From the NCBI RefSeq assembly GCF_008831285.2, contig NC_045141.1:4543224-4607223 (forward strand): a DNA stretch of 64,000 bases, written 5' to 3'. Position numbers and translations under genes: made by a program. The stretch is from Nymphaea colorata (Eukaryota; Streptophyta; Magnoliopsida; Nymphaeales; Nymphaeaceae). Shown piece after piece: positions 33,440 to 45,394 of this stretch. Below the pieces are notes generated by a model, which did no database searches, was not told where the DNA came from, and saw only the letters and a list, made by a program, of their open reading frames with translations. The first letter of the stretch is position 1. Every line of letters begins with the position of its first letter.

Positions 33440-33990
33440 GGAAGTTTCAACCTAAGGATGTCAATATGTCTCATTTGAATTGGATGTCCAAGCCAACTGC
33501 TCCATAAACATTTGGATGAAGAAAAGAAATTTACTAATCAACTAAAAAAATCAGATAGGATTTGAAATTAAGAAATGACATCCAATAGATTCAGATTCAA
33601 ATATGCATAAATATCCGATCCAATACGGATTCAGTTATACAAAATGTCCAATTGAATTCAGATTCAGAAACACAAAAAATATCTGATCAGACCCAGATCG
33701 GACTTAGTTTTAAATAATATTCTATATTCAATGCACTTATATTTTGTAAATCAGTCAGATTCAGTTCAAAATTTTGGATTCAGATTCAAATATAAAAATA
33801 GGATTCTGATCGGATTCTGATTGTGCCATCTGATTTCATATTCAGATTAGGATGAGAAAAGAATGGATTTTGATCAGATTCAAATCATGAAATCTGATTT
33901 TGGATGAGGAAAAAAATTACATTCGGAACAGATTCAGATTGTGGAATCTGATTTCGGATTCAAATTTGGATTTGACTTTTTTTTCATTTG
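33440..33990 (+). repeat. ATCCGAAT-type array in E1
   Basis: Begins aaggatgtcaatatgtctc, the complement of the ttgacatcc end motif, and continues as degenerate cagattcagattc strings. Its counterpart in E2 is 38430-38990. A second, oppositely oriented stretch is at 34300-34480. Confidence 0.6.
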
Positions 33991-34710
33991 TTTCGGAGCT
34001 CGAAACCGACAGACAGGTAATGATATATTTTATTTCAAATATTTTTCATTTTTATTTTTTGGGTATTGATTTTCAAGAAGAACAAGGTCAGTCATTCTCT
34101 CGAGTCCTCCCAACTTCTCCAAGGGTATGGGTGACGACTGTTCACGATGCTCTTAATGAGAAGGTTGCCGAATAACTTCAACTTTTGCCGGCAGCCCAGC
34201 AATACCCAAAATTGCGTAAGTACCAACATGCTGGAGCTTGTGGACATTGAGAAATGGTTCCATATTTGGGTGGTGGCCTTTTGGATATGAGTAATTACTT
34301 AAAACTGAATCTGAACTGAATCCGTATCCGATCCGATACTTATATATCTCAGAATCTGAATCTGAATCCAGTCGGATGTTATTTCTTAAATCCGAACACA
34401 TCTATTTCTTAATCAGAGATTAATTTTTTTTCATGTCTGTTTTTTTTTTTTTTTGGAACGGTTCAATTGGACATGTGATCAACATGGAAAATTACATTTA
34501 AAGTCTATCCATCTTACCAAGTGAATGACAAGGCAGTTCCAATTCTTTTACTTACGTTACATGGAAAGGCATGATATCTAGATAAAGAGGTAGAAAGAGA
34601 GAGAGAACATATAATTTCGTGACAAATTGTCATGATTTTGCAAAAATTGTCAAAAACAATAAAGGAATACAGAAAACGTATAAGAGAAAGGGAGGAAGGG
34701 GTGGTGAGAC

Positions 34711-35347
34711 TCAAAAGAGGAGTTCGAGTTGGTAAGGCGATGTTGGATCCGTTTGAGCCAAAACTCCCTTCGAGTAACCCTCGGACGCTCCTTTAAGCCA
34801 AAACTCCCTTCGAGTGGGATCCGTTTGAGCCACAAAGACAGGTAGCCTTCGCTTGTTGCAGGCCACATCAGCATTGGGATTGATAACCGCATCCACCATG
34901 CCCTCAAATTCCTCCATCTGAGGCATTATCTTATTTTCCTCTTCACTTGGCATCACTCTCTTAGGTGTGCTTAATCCTTGAGCGCTCACCTTAGGCCTGC
35001 TGACCTGCCCAAATGCAGAAGACACAAATCAATTCTTTGAAAAAGTCACCGGTTTCATAATTTGTTGCGAAGTGTGAATGGTTATCATCCTTCAGTAGGC
35101 ATAGTAAAAACAGTGTTTTCTTAAGCCATACCTCTAGCTTGTTCCTCTGAGGCATCGGCCGCAGCTCCTGCTTCCTAAGTGCAAACTGCAACCACATAGG
35201 TGTGAGAATGAATTATTAGAACCACATATCACATATGCTAGTGCAGATATAACTAATGAAATGCATGCACACTCTACCAGCCTCCATGGAAGAAGTGTTA
35301 AACCATGAAAAAAAAACTGAAGCATGTACCAGGTTGTGGTTCGACAT
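34711..35347 (-). CDS. unrecognised three-exon reading frame, copy E1
   Basis: Proposed minus-strand exons are 35330-35347 (MSNHNL), 35132-35185 (FALRKQELRPMPQRNKLE) and 34711-35004 (VSRPKVSAQGLSTPKRVMPS ..., with INPNADVACNKRRLPVFVAQ), all phase 0, about 121 residues. Exon 2 is framed by ggttgcag and gtatgg, and exon 3 by tgggcag. The E2 copy keeps the same splice sites and frame with many substitutions and no frameshift up to its stop. This copy runs on through a local duplication (34745-34832) into an extra tail. No family recognised; it could be the 5' end of a longer gene captured in the duplication, or non-coding. Function unknown. Confidence 0.35.
34745..34832. repeat. short nested direct repeats at end of E1 frame
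   Basis: aaactcccttcgagt occurs at 34761 and 34801, and ggatccgtttgagcca at 34745 and 34817. They are absent from the E2 copy, where the frame stops at the equivalent point. Confidence 0.8.
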
Positions 35348-35367
35348 CTTGATGCCTGTTCATTCTT

Positions 35368-36004
35368 TGATGTTCTTGAGAGAAGATGGACTCAGGGTAC
35401 AGGAGAGCATTTTAGGTATGATAAACACGCAAATCCTGAGTGATAAACAAAGTGTCAAGAAAAAAGGGATCAGATCTCTTATCAAGATCTGTTATTATTA
35501 TGCAGACTACATTTTAGGTGGTTAATGGATTGGGATAGAAATGATAAAAGTAAATCAGCAAAAGGTGATTTTATGGATATTCAAAATAAGAATATTGCTG
35601 AAGAAGTTGAGGATCTTGTTGTCAATGAAAAGACGAGAATTAAGGAAGACGTTGGGGATCTTGATATCAATAGAAAGACGAAAATTAAGGAAGACATTGG
35701 GGAGATTGACAAAACCGAAATTACTGGAACTACTTAAAAGGGAGACACGGCAGATTTGTTCCATTATAACCTTCCTTTTTGTAATCCTTCATCCACTCAA
35801 AAAATTGTGGATCTTGTAAATGTAAGTGAGAAATATTTTTTAGTGCTCTCAATTTTTCAAGAGGTTGTGTATTATCATGATCTTGTATACCAAAAATCTT
35901 GTAAGCGATAACCTTTTTTTGTACTATATGTTGTTCAAAGGAATCAATAAAAACAAGTTCTCTCCAGCTTTATCTTTCGCGCTTCCTCTGAATAAGTTTT
36001 CTCA
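35368..36004 (+). mobile_element. Copia LTR 2 with adjacent primer-binding site
   Basis: Homologous to LTR 1 from tgatgttcttgagagaagat to the terminal ctca, followed by tgttatcagagc at 36005. Contains an internal near-repeat of gaattaaggaagacgttggg units around 35635-35710. Confidence 0.8.
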
Positions 36005-37980
36005 TGTTATCAGAGCAAAATGAGAGAGGGAAATCGACTGCTCCCTTCCGTTAACTCCAAAAAAATCCAAGCTTTTGTAGAGAGGTCCTTCAGACACCTG
36101 GAATTGGAATAATCTTCTGCTCGACAGCTAGAATTGCCTGAAAAATCAGTGCCGGCCTTCCTCTCTGCGGCCCGATAAACCTTCATCTCCAGCAAATTAT
36201 TCCAGAGAATGGCGGGAAAGGAAGTCACGGGAGGGCGCGTTTCTCGCGGGATTCTTCCTGTACTCCGGCGGCAACCCCTATCGCCGGAATTTCTCAGGCT
36301 CGACTGAATTCTCTGCTGCGGATGTCAGTGACGAGCCCATTGCATATCCTCACGAATCATCTCCAGAAATCTCCTCTCGGCAGCTCTTGTTCTCATCCTA
36401 CAGGTTCAGCTCGACAGCAGGTTCTCTCAACCCTTCACTGAGTCACAAACTCAGGCAGTCATATTTGCTTCTGTTCAAAGGCTTTGGTTTCTTCTCTGAT
36501 TTAAGACCGCAAAAGAGCTTCCCCAGTGGAGGAAAGAGGGAGGAAATAGAATTTGGGTCTATTAGGGAGGAAACAGAATCATCTACACCGACTTGTCATA
36601 TGAGTATATATTCGCTCTGCAGTGGGAGGAAAATTTAATATTACTCACATAGTTGATTTCTTGAAGAACAATTCCTCCCTCTTCTAATTCCAATTCAACC
36701 GCGGATTTTGGATTGAAATCCAATCCTACCTAAACACAGATTCTGCAAGCCCCATCTTGACATCGATGAGTATGGATGTCATCTTCCATCGGTTCTCCCT
36801 AAGGCACTGTGTTAATAGCTTGGAAAGTGCATCGATTCCATCAAAATAGTGGCAAATTAGGAACCCCTAGTCCAGATTGGTACTCCCATATTCTCCTCAA
36901 TCGATAAGGAGCATCTTGGATCCCATCTGCTGGCAACCATGACTCTTCCACCCAGTTCCCATTCTCCCCTTCTAAAAACTACCCTGAGTTTGTCCTCACT
37001 GTGAACCCTGCCAAACCAGTCATTTCTTTGCTAGTTTTCATTCCATCCAAACTCCTGAAAATTATTTTTTAATGGAGGAGAAAGAATCAAACATGATGAG
37101 GACTCACGGTTCTCCCCTTCGATTCTTTTTGTTATCAATTGAAATCTCCTGCTCAATCTTCTCGTCACCCACCAGCTGGTTGTCTTCAAGTTATTCCGCA
37201 ATTGCTGGTCTCCTGTAAATCAATCTCTGCATTCCAATCATTCTGGGTCTAACGTTCCTTTTCAACTTCCATCTGCCTATGGAGAAACCGAAACTTGTTA
37301 TCCCCCAATTCTGGTTCTGCTTTTGATCTGGGTCTCTCCTTTGTTAACTCCTTAGCTCTCCTAACATAATGATATTCTTCAATTCCTTCCACCCATCTTT
37401 CTTTGCCACACCCTCTTCAGAAGAAACCATCAATTGATCAACTCTACACCGACTTGTAATATGAGTTTATATTCGTTTTGCAATGGGAGGAAAATTTAAT
37501 GTTACTCACATAGTTGATTTCTTGAAGAACAATTCCTTCCTCTTCTAATTCCAATTCAATCTCGGATTATCGATTGAAATCCAATGCTACTTGAACACAG
37601 ACTCTGCAAGCCCCATTCTTGATGTTGCACCAATGTTACTTGTTAGTCAAAAGCATAATTTATGTTGCACCAACAGCTTGCTGGGGATTAGGCCCCGTAC
37701 ATTTGTTAAGCAAAATCAATCTGTGCAATGGAGAAAGATCAGCAGAGCTGCAATTATTGCTGACATACACGGTTATGTTCGCCAAGAGTTGACTCAACCC
37801 TTCAAGAGCACACAAAAGGAAGAAAATAAAACCCACAGATACATGTTAGCAGTTAAACTGCACAGAAAGAGAGCTTAATTTCTACGTAAGACTCAAGGAG
37901 CCAAAAGGCATATTATTTGACAATCATTTCTTTGGTGACTTATAGCATAACCAGTACTCAAATATTTAATTTATAAGAAA
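36005..37980. repeat. remainder of block D2: leader, L1 ORF1 fragment, flank
   Basis: Copy of 25071-27200. The leader is 36005-36590 and the L1 DUF4283 fragment is on the minus strand at about 36780-37080. An internal duplication of about 175 bp (36595-36770 and 37450-37625, both with tactcacatagttgatttct) is not matched in the same way in D1. Confidence 0.85.
36780..37080 (-). pseudogene. L1 ORF1 fragment (DUF4283) in block D2
   Basis: Matches the D1 fragment base by base over most of its length (for example gataaggagcatcttggatc), with extra stops and shifts, including where the PIWIRVPKLP segment lies in D1. Confidence 0.7.
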
Positions 37981-37999
37981 AAAAATATCAAAATCACAC

Positions 38000-38214
38000 A
38001 ATTGATCCACTTGTAGGGCTATATACGGGCCGAGTCAAAATTGAGCTCGTTCAGCTTGGCTCGAGCACGAGTTTAGCTATACAAGGTCAGCTTGAACTCC
38101 ATTTGATAGACCAGGCCACAGCTCGAGCATGACTCTTTTAAGCTCGTTTCCCATTTGACCTGATTTCTTTTTTTGGTTTTAAGTTTGAAAATTTTCAAAA
38201 GAATGCCTAGATAA
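38000..38214. repeat. ctcgagc-rich repeat
   Basis: gggctatatacgggccgagt, then gcttggctcgagcacgagtt and gctcgagcatgactctttta. This CTCGAGC/CTTGGC style is a common non-coding plant repeat type. It leads directly into block E2. Confidence 0.5.
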
Positions 38215-39010
38215 ATGGTTTACTCAAGTTCAATCAAATCAATTTTGTGAAACTCGAACTTGACTTGTTTATAATCACGAGTTTTGAGTTAACCTTGAGC
38301 TTAACAGAGCAAATTCGAGTTGAGCTTGAGTTGGCTTGACTCGTTTTACTACTCTATCCACATGACACACACAATTGGACTCGTCCCCTGTTTATAATGG
38401 TGAAACATGTCAGTTGGAGTGGGGAAGCTTCAACCTAAGGATGTCAACATGTCTCATTTGAATTGAATGTCCAAGCCAATTGCTCCAAAAACATTTGGAT
38501 GAAGAAAAGAAATTTACTAATCAACTAAAAAATCACATAGGATTTGAAATTAAGAAATGACATCTGATTAGATTTAGATTCATATATGCATAAATATTCT
38601 AACGGATTCAGATTTAGTTATATTCAGTCGAATTCAGTTCAGATTCAAATATACAAAAATATCCGATCAGATCCAGATGGGACTTAGGTTTAAATAAAAA
38701 TTCTATATTCAATGCTCTTACAGTTTGTAAATCAGCCAGACTCAGTTCAAAATTTGGATTCAGATTCAAATTCATATATGAATATAAAAATAGGATTGAG
38801 TTTGGATTTTGATTGTGACATCTGATTTCTGATTCAGATCAGGATGAAAAAGATGGATTTAGATCAGATTGAAATTATGAAATCTGATTTTGGATTCAGT
38901 TTTGGATGAGGAAAAAAATCAGATTCAGATTGTGGAATCTGATTTCGGATTCAAATTTGGATATATCTTTTTTTGAATTCATATCCAAACTCGAACCTGA
39001 GTATATAAGT

Positions 39011-39145
39011 ATCCATCATCATCACCAACAGCTCATTCCAAGCAGCAGGTCTTTCAGTTGCAGTACTATTGCTTTCTTTGAGAAGATGGCCATCAATGAC
39101 GTCTGAGATTGGAATGGGAAGTGCTTCGGCCTCCAGTTGCCTTTC
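39011..39145 (-). pseudogene. LRR-XII kinase C-lobe fragment in block E2
   Basis: The minus strand reads LEAEALPIPISDVIDGHLLK then ESNSTATERPAAWNELLVMM, aligning with VEAFPVAISDVIDSHLLNES and RSVAMNDLLVVIM of receptor A. Only about 45 codons remain, with dispersed-repeat sequence on both sides. It is a piece of a third receptor copy. Confidence 0.85.
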
Positions 39146-39179
39146 TTTCTTTTTCGGTCTAAAGCAATGTTCTTTGCAA

Positions 39180-39570
39180 GTGGGGATGTTAATGGATTGG
39201 ATTTAAATTGGGTATACTCTTCACCATATCCATTTCTTTAGGTATTCACATACTGGTATTCGAATTCAGATTTTAATAGAATGGAGAGATATCATGTCTG
39301 AATCTGAATTCAAGATCTGGTTTCACAATCCGAATGCGAATTTTGAACTGTATCTAGAAGATTTTCAAAAGGTAAGAGCATTGCATATGAGTAATTATTT
39401 AAAACTAAATCTGATCTGAATCCATATCCGATCTGATACTTATGTATGTCAGAATCTGAATCCGAATCCACTCGGATGTTATTTTTTAAATCCAAGTGAT
39501 CTATTTCTTAATCACAGATCAATTTTTTTCCCATATCTGTTTTTTTTTTTGGGAACGGTTCAATTGGACA
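39180..39570. repeat. ATCCGAAT-type repeat in E2, second stretch
   Basis: Begins ggggatgttaatggattgg and includes aatctgaatccgaatccact and gggaacggttcaattggaca. Related copies are at 34300-34480 and 49400-49690. Confidence 0.6.
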
Positions 39571-39900
39571 TGCGATCAAGATGGAAAATGACATTTAAAG
39601 TCTACCCATCTTACCAAGTGACGAGGCTGTTCCAATTCTTTTGCTTACATTACATGGAAAGGCATGATATCTAGATAAAGGTAGAAAAAGAAACAGAACA
39701 TATCATTAAGTGACAAATTTCAATGATTTTGCAAAATTTGTCAAAAAAATAAAGGAATATAGGAAAGGTATTAGAAAAAGGGAGGAAGGCAGTGGTGGAA
39801 CTCAAAAGAGGAGTTCAACTTGTGTGCACCGGCCAGTGCACGCAACAATCATATGCCAAAAGAAAAAGAAAAAAGGGGCATCTTTGAAATTAGAGACAGT

Positions 39901-40432
39901 TTAGGGATCCGTTAGAGCCACAAAGATGGGTAGCCTTCGCTTGTTGTGGGCCACACCAGCATTGGGATTGATAACCGTGTCCACCATCGCTTTGAATTCC
40001 TCTGACTGAGGCATTATCTTCTTTTCCTCTTCGCTTGACACCACTTCCTGAGGTGTGCTTAATCCTTGAGCGCTCACTCCAGGCCTTCTGACCTGCTCAA
40101 ATGCAGAAGACACGAATCAATTCTTTGAAAACGTCACCGGTTTCATAATTTGTCACGAAGTGTGAATGGTTATCATGCTTCAGTAGGCCTAGTGACAGCA
40201 GTGTTTTCTTAAGCCGTACTTCGGGCTTGTTCCTCTGAGGCACCGGCAGCAGCTCCTGCTTCCCATGTGCAAACTGCAACCACATAGGTGTGAGAATGAG
40301 CTATTAGAACCACATATCACATATGCTACTGCAGATATAACTAAGCAAATGCATGCACACTCTACCAATCTCCTATGAAAGAAGTGTTAAAACATGAAAA
40401 AAAAAAGAACTTACGTGGTTGTGGTTTGGCAT
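39901..40432 (-). CDS. unrecognised three-exon reading frame, copy E2
   Basis: Proposed minus-strand exons are 40415-40432 (MPNHNH), 40220-40273 (FAHGKQELLPVPQRNKPE) and 39901-40092 (VRRPGVSAQGLSTPQEVVSS, EEEKKIMPQSEEFKAMVDTV, INPNAGVAHNKRRLPIFVAL TDP), giving 87 residues with all junctions in phase 0. Sites: a consensus donor gtaagt after exon 1, acceptor ggttgcag, donor gtacgg, acceptor tgagcag. The product would be small, charged and soluble, with no signal peptide or membrane segment. It resembles nothing I know. The open frame and splice sites shared with E1 are the only support, and the upstream frame stays open before the Met, so exon 1 may be longer. Confidence 0.4.
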
Positions 40433-40491
40433 TTTGATGCCTGCATTCACGGGAAAGGGAGCTTTTTCATTATTCATTCTCTGATGTTCTT

Positions 40492-40813
40492 GAGAGAAGA
40501 TGGACTCCCAATATATAGAGTACAGGCCAACTATTTTAGGTAAGATAATCACCCAGAATCCTATGTGATAAGTGTCAAGAAAAAAGGGATCAGATCTCTT
40601 ATCAAGATTTGTTATTGTTATGCAGACTACATTTTCGATGGTTAATGGATTGGAAAAGAAATTGTGTAATATCATGATCTTGTATACCAAAAATCTTGTA
40701 AGGGATAACCTTTTTTTGTACTATATATATTTTGCTCAAAGAAATCCATAAATACAAGTTCTCTCCAGCTTTATCTTTCACGCTTCCTCTGTTTTCTTCT
40801 CTAAGTTTTCTCA
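40492..40813 (+). mobile_element. Copia LTR 3 (internally deleted) with perfect primer-binding site
   Basis: Same start and end as LTRs 1 and 2 but about 320 bp long. It is followed at 40814-40825 by tggtatcagagc, an exact initiator-Met tRNA primer match. The leader continues to about 41070 and then homology ends. Confidence 0.85.
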
Positions 40814-41074
40814 TGGTATCAGAGCAAAATGAGGGAGGGAAATCAACTGCTCCCTTCCGTTACCTCCAAAAAATCCAAGCTTTTGTAGAGAGGTTCTTCA
40901 GACACCTGGAATTGGAATAATCTTCTGCTCGACAGCTAGAATCGCCTAAAGAATCATCGCCGGCCTTCCTCTCTGCCGCCTGATACACCTTCGTCTCCAG
41001 CAAATTATTTCAAAGAACATCGGGAAAGGAAGTCAGGGAAGGGCGTCTTTCTCACCGGATTCTTCCTTTGTTAT

Positions 41075-41811
41075 GCAGATCTTGATAAAAATTACATGAT
41101 AATACACTAGCTTAGAGTGTATTTCCAAAGTGCGACATGGCAGGTCGCACTTTTCAACCTGCCATGTCCTAATCAATATGAGGACCGTATTTAGAATTTC
41201 TAAAAGAATCAAGCCCCTAAATACAATTTTTTCCACAACAGATCTGTTCTTTTCATCTCTCCAATTTATTGCATCACATGGAATTATGTGTCCTATTTAC
41301 TACCTTACTCTGTTTGAATTAACATGGAAAAATGAAGATGTGGTTCTCTTTTTTTTAAAAAAAATATCTGCCAGTTCTTATCTCTGGTGTATAATATTCA
41401 AGTTCGTTATAATAAAATATTCATTTTCATTTTGGCTTTTCAGCTTTTCAGGGATGAGAATGATATCTACACGATACTTTGTTACATAAGACAATCAATG
41501 GATTATCCTGATTGAGTATAAACCCCAAGGGTTACCAAAAATGTATCTTTTTTTCCTTTTTTTTTGGCTCCCAAATTCAATTTTTTTTAGAAGCGAAAAA
41601 AAAAATAAAAATTTATCTATTTCAGCATAAACAGAATTTTCGACCAATTAAAATCGACGAGACATTCACCATATAATAGCAAGAGAAAGAAAGTCGTGTG
41701 GCACCGACAGCTTAAAGAAACAAATTGAAATATTCATTGTGCCTTTATGTAATTTCTTCCAAATTGTAATTGGAAAGCAGCCTTTAGCTTTTTTAGAGAT
41801 AGAAATTGGGT
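41075..41811. other. unassigned; strong hairpin at 41128-41168
   Basis: gacatggcaggt (41134-41145) pairs perfectly with acctgccatgtc (41157-41168), and aagtgcga/tcgcactt overlaps it (41128-41135/41145-41152), so two alternative stems compete. No gene recognised. Confidence 0.55.
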
Positions 41812-41967
41812 ATTATCATGATCTTGTATACCAAAAATCTTGTAAGAGATAACCATTTTTTGTATTATATATATATATATATATGTTGCTCAAAGGAATC
41901 AATAAAAACAAGTTCTCTCCAGCTTTATCTTTCACCCTTCCTCTGTTTTCTTCTTGAAGTTTTCTCA
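41812..41967 (+). mobile_element. Copia LTR 4, 3' part only
   Basis: Aligns with the last 155 bp of LTRs 1-3 (tatcatgatcttgtatacca to gttttctca) with an expanded (TA)n at 41868-41885. No primer-binding site follows, so it is the end of a 3' LTR or a truncated copy. Confidence 0.8.
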
Positions 41968-43280
41968 CAAAGCAACAAGATCTTGATGGGTAAGGGAACA
42001 ATGAAATAAGGCAACTATGAGAAAGGCAGCTGTAGATAAACTTTTCCAACAGAAAAGTGAGGTAATGGAGACAATCCCTGTGATTTGTACCTAGGAACTT
42101 GTGAGGAGTATGACTCATTATGATGGCTGTGAAGGTAAAACCTATAGATTGACTTGAACCATGGCTTCCATGCACGCTGTGAGAATTTGGAAGGTCTCCA
42201 TTCATAAAAGGTTTCTTAAACATTGAGGAGAAAAGACCAAAAATTTACAAGAAGATGGAAACTAAACTTGTTTAGATTCCTAACTTAGTCAGACTCTCAT
42301 ACGAGCCAAGATTGGAAGGTTGCGTTGGATTTACAGTTTAAATTTTGATTCCCATTCTACCATCTTTTCTGGGTATTTGGGATTTTCCTAAGAAACAATA
42401 AGATGGTGGTGGGACAAACATATAATTTCTGATGGTGCTGGGACAAACATATAATTTCTGAGCAGCAGATCTTCAAATGAATTCCCATTCCTACTGTTTG
42501 TTTTGGCTTTTCAATTCACATTCAGTCATGTCAGTGGGAACTTTATTTTAAGAGAAAACAGATCAAAAGTCAGAATTTTCGAGACCCAAACCTTGAAATG
42601 TTCAAGTTTTTTACTGTGAATTTCACAGAAAACATCAATTTCATTGCTCCAGACAATCAGAATCCTAATTTTTGACCTTAGCTGTTATTTTGGTTATGAA
42701 CGCGACCGCTCTTTGAAACCTTAATTTAATGTTCAAACTTGGGTGAACTTGCGCCCAATTATATGGAGTAGCCCCATGAGATCTGCCTCATAGTCAATTG
42801 AAAATATGTTAACCATATATTAAGTGTTTTATGAAAGGAAAAAAATATAGCTCCACCCCTGATTGCAGAAGACAAAAAATCCCACAAAAATGAAAAAAGA
42901 ACAGACAAGTCATGGGCTTGGTGCTGGGTGTGCAGGCACCATTAATCTCGCCATCTGAATATCCGTGTAAGTTGTGGCCCCTTGTTTTGCAGTTACCTCA
43001 GTTCTAATTTTCTTTCCCCTGTTGTTATCTGAGCCAAGGACACCCTTTGGATCATGTCACCTATGCTATGGAAAAGTGCAGCATGGCTCGAGTTTGACAC
43101 GCAAGTTCGAGTTAGCCAGTATTTTACTGTTCCTTTACTATATGTCATTTCTAGCATAGGCAGCATATCTTCGTGGCTAAAACTATGGAATGAATAAAAA
43201 TTCTTACCATTAAAAAGACATCTTTTTTCCTTTGCATCCTTGTATTACCGAATGCATTGGAAGAAGCGCATATATATGGA
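41968..43280. other. no gene recognised
   Basis: Short frames on both strands without motifs. Confidence 0.4.
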
Positions 43281-43281
43281 A

Positions 43282-43359
43282 GAACCAGCACCAAAGGAAT
43301 TACAACAGAATGACTACAAAGAACCAGCACCAAAGGAATTGCAACAGAACGACTACCGC
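43282..43359 (+). repeat. 39-bp tandem repeat, two copies
   Basis: Units at 43282 and 43321 (gaaccagcaccaaaggaatt ... gactac). In one plus-strand frame each unit reads EPAPKELQQNDYK. The surrounding frame is only about 60 codons and unrecognised. Confidence 0.85.
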
Positions 43360-45394
43360 AAACAGAATAAGCTTCAAACCAAACCATGTAATTGTTGCGA
43401 CCTGGAACCAAAATTTTCAACAAATTAGCCAATATAAATAAATGAACATATTGTGAATGAACAAATTGTACTTATATCAAAATTCTTTGTATAGGTTAAG
43501 TTGATCTTTTACATACAAGAACTTGCAAGAAAAGATGAAGAAGTCTTCCAAAATAAAGGCACTGCTTTCTGTCAATAAATAAGAACCTTACCGCCTTGTA
43601 GATAATAATAAGAATCATAGTGCGGTACTACTTTGAAGCTACCCTTTAAATGCATTTTGAAATATTTTTGATACCCACTCCAAAGAAGTGCCACCCCAAC
43701 CCAGACTTTCACTTGGAGTGACCAAATGCATTTCAAAAATATTTTTGTTTACCCACTCAAACGTGTTCTTGTTCACAATTACAAGATTGGTTTGATTCAA
43801 TAAGAAAGAAGATGAAATGGTTGTAAAAGATACTTTCAAACTTTTTTATTTACTTCCTCAAATTGAATACAAGAGAACAAGAACATAGGTCGGATGATTT
43901 TCTTCTTAAGCAATTTGAGAAGTTTTTTGCTACTTGAAAGTTTAAGTATCCTTTATAATTATTTCTTTTCAATAACAAACTCACACTCTGTTGCTCCAAA
44001 TAAGAAAATAAAGAAAAAAAACAGTAAAATGATGAAAAAAAAGGTAAGTGATTATGGAGCAAGCTTTTTATATTAAATGAGTTTTTATATTAAAAAGTTG
44101 AATTCCTCCATTCATGCTTCCCCTCTTTCCTAGAAGCACCCCCAACTTACAATTTTCAGAATTCTATTTAAAAAAAATAAATACATAAAAAAATCTAATA
44201 CTGCGGTTTTGGCAATGTCTAAATCAAGTGTGAATGTCATGTTTCGCAGCAGATCTTTAATTCAATGTACCAAAAGTTTGGATGGGATAGCACAATATCC
44301 ATCTACATTTTGGCCAATGGATGGCTGGTCATAACCCCCTTAAACATGCCTTAAGCTAATACAAACTAATGTATGTATAATTTGTCCTCATTAAGCATCT
44401 ATTAGTCATTTTTATCAAGTTAAAACAAGCTTAAGTTAGTAACAACTTAGAGCTATTGGCAAACATTTTTTTTTAAGTAGTGGTGCAAAATTTACATTGT
44501 GTTTCATGACAATGTGATAATGGTTTTTCATGTCACTAGTTATTCTCCAGTCTTCTTGAAATTTCTTTTTATTTTATTATGTTTTGTTGTTCTAACCGAA
44601 GACGGCGTTCCAATTCCAGTGACATTTGAGCTCAGCTTCCAAGAATATGCATTGTAGGGGTGGACAAAACATCTCATAATAAATTTTGACTCAAGTTCTG
44701 ATGATGATTTATCTCTTCAGAGAACCTGGACACGCTTTTCTCATTGTCGTTTTTGTCTTAACACTGTTTGAAAACCCAGCCTCATTTTCCACTGCACAAT
44801 TCATTCAAGACAAGTTATCCAGTGAAACTCATTTGGGACAGTTTCCACCTACAATGTCATTTATGTAATGACTCATGGCCTAGCAATATTGAAGTCTATT
44901 TTAAGTAAAAAATTCCATAGCTCTATTATGTAGGCTAAATTCCAGTTTTTTTTTCTATGTTGCAACGTAAATTGAACGGACTTCCATTGGATTAGAAATT
45001 ACACGTGCTTAAAATCAGATATATCCCAATTAAATAATTACAAACAGTGGTATAAATTTTTTCAAAGGGCAAAACTAGCATAGCATAAATGGTCGGGCTT
45101 GAGGCGTATGGAGATGCATGTCTCTAGTCGATTCCCAAGTGGTGGAGTATGGTATATAAGTTGAAGGGAGCAGTGGTACTACTAATGTACGTAGCTCAAA
45201 GCCCTATAGACTTGGGGAACGAGGGTCTTAATGCTTCTTCTGTTTTGAGTGGTGAGTTATTGACTTTGGAAGGGTAACAATAACTCGTTCAAGTTTAAAT
45301 AAAGTAACTGCTTGTATTACATAAAATGCTGTTGACAAAGAAATTTAAACTTGTGCTTTTAGTGAACCACTAAAAGTTAGATGTGCATTTAGAG
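43360..45394. other. no gene recognised
   Basis: Includes a direct repeat of about 35 bp at 43648 and 43724 (aaatgcatt ... atatttttg ... acccactc). The rest is AT-rich and unassigned. Confidence 0.4.

Larger units (their letters stand above)
33225..35360. repeat. duplicated block E1 (pairs with 38215-40485)
   Basis: Starts with tttactcaagttcaatcaaa, contains two ATCCGAAT-type arrays, ggaacggttcaattggacat, the unrecognised three-exon frame, and ends at the Copia LTR. The same order is found in E2, and E3 (48960-49920) carries the middle part only. Confidence 0.88.
38215..40485. repeat. duplicated block E2 (pairs with 33225-35360)
   Basis: Same landmarks as E1 plus an extra internal segment, 39011-39145, that encodes part of an LRR-XII kinase C-lobe. 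It ends at Copia LTR 3. Confidence 0.88.

Noticed and set aside
34153-34401. Minus-strand frame with FLNVHKLQHVGTYAILGIAG, considered as an LRR fragment
   Set aside because: The leucine spacing does not fit the plant LRR consensus, and the other E copies do not preserve it.
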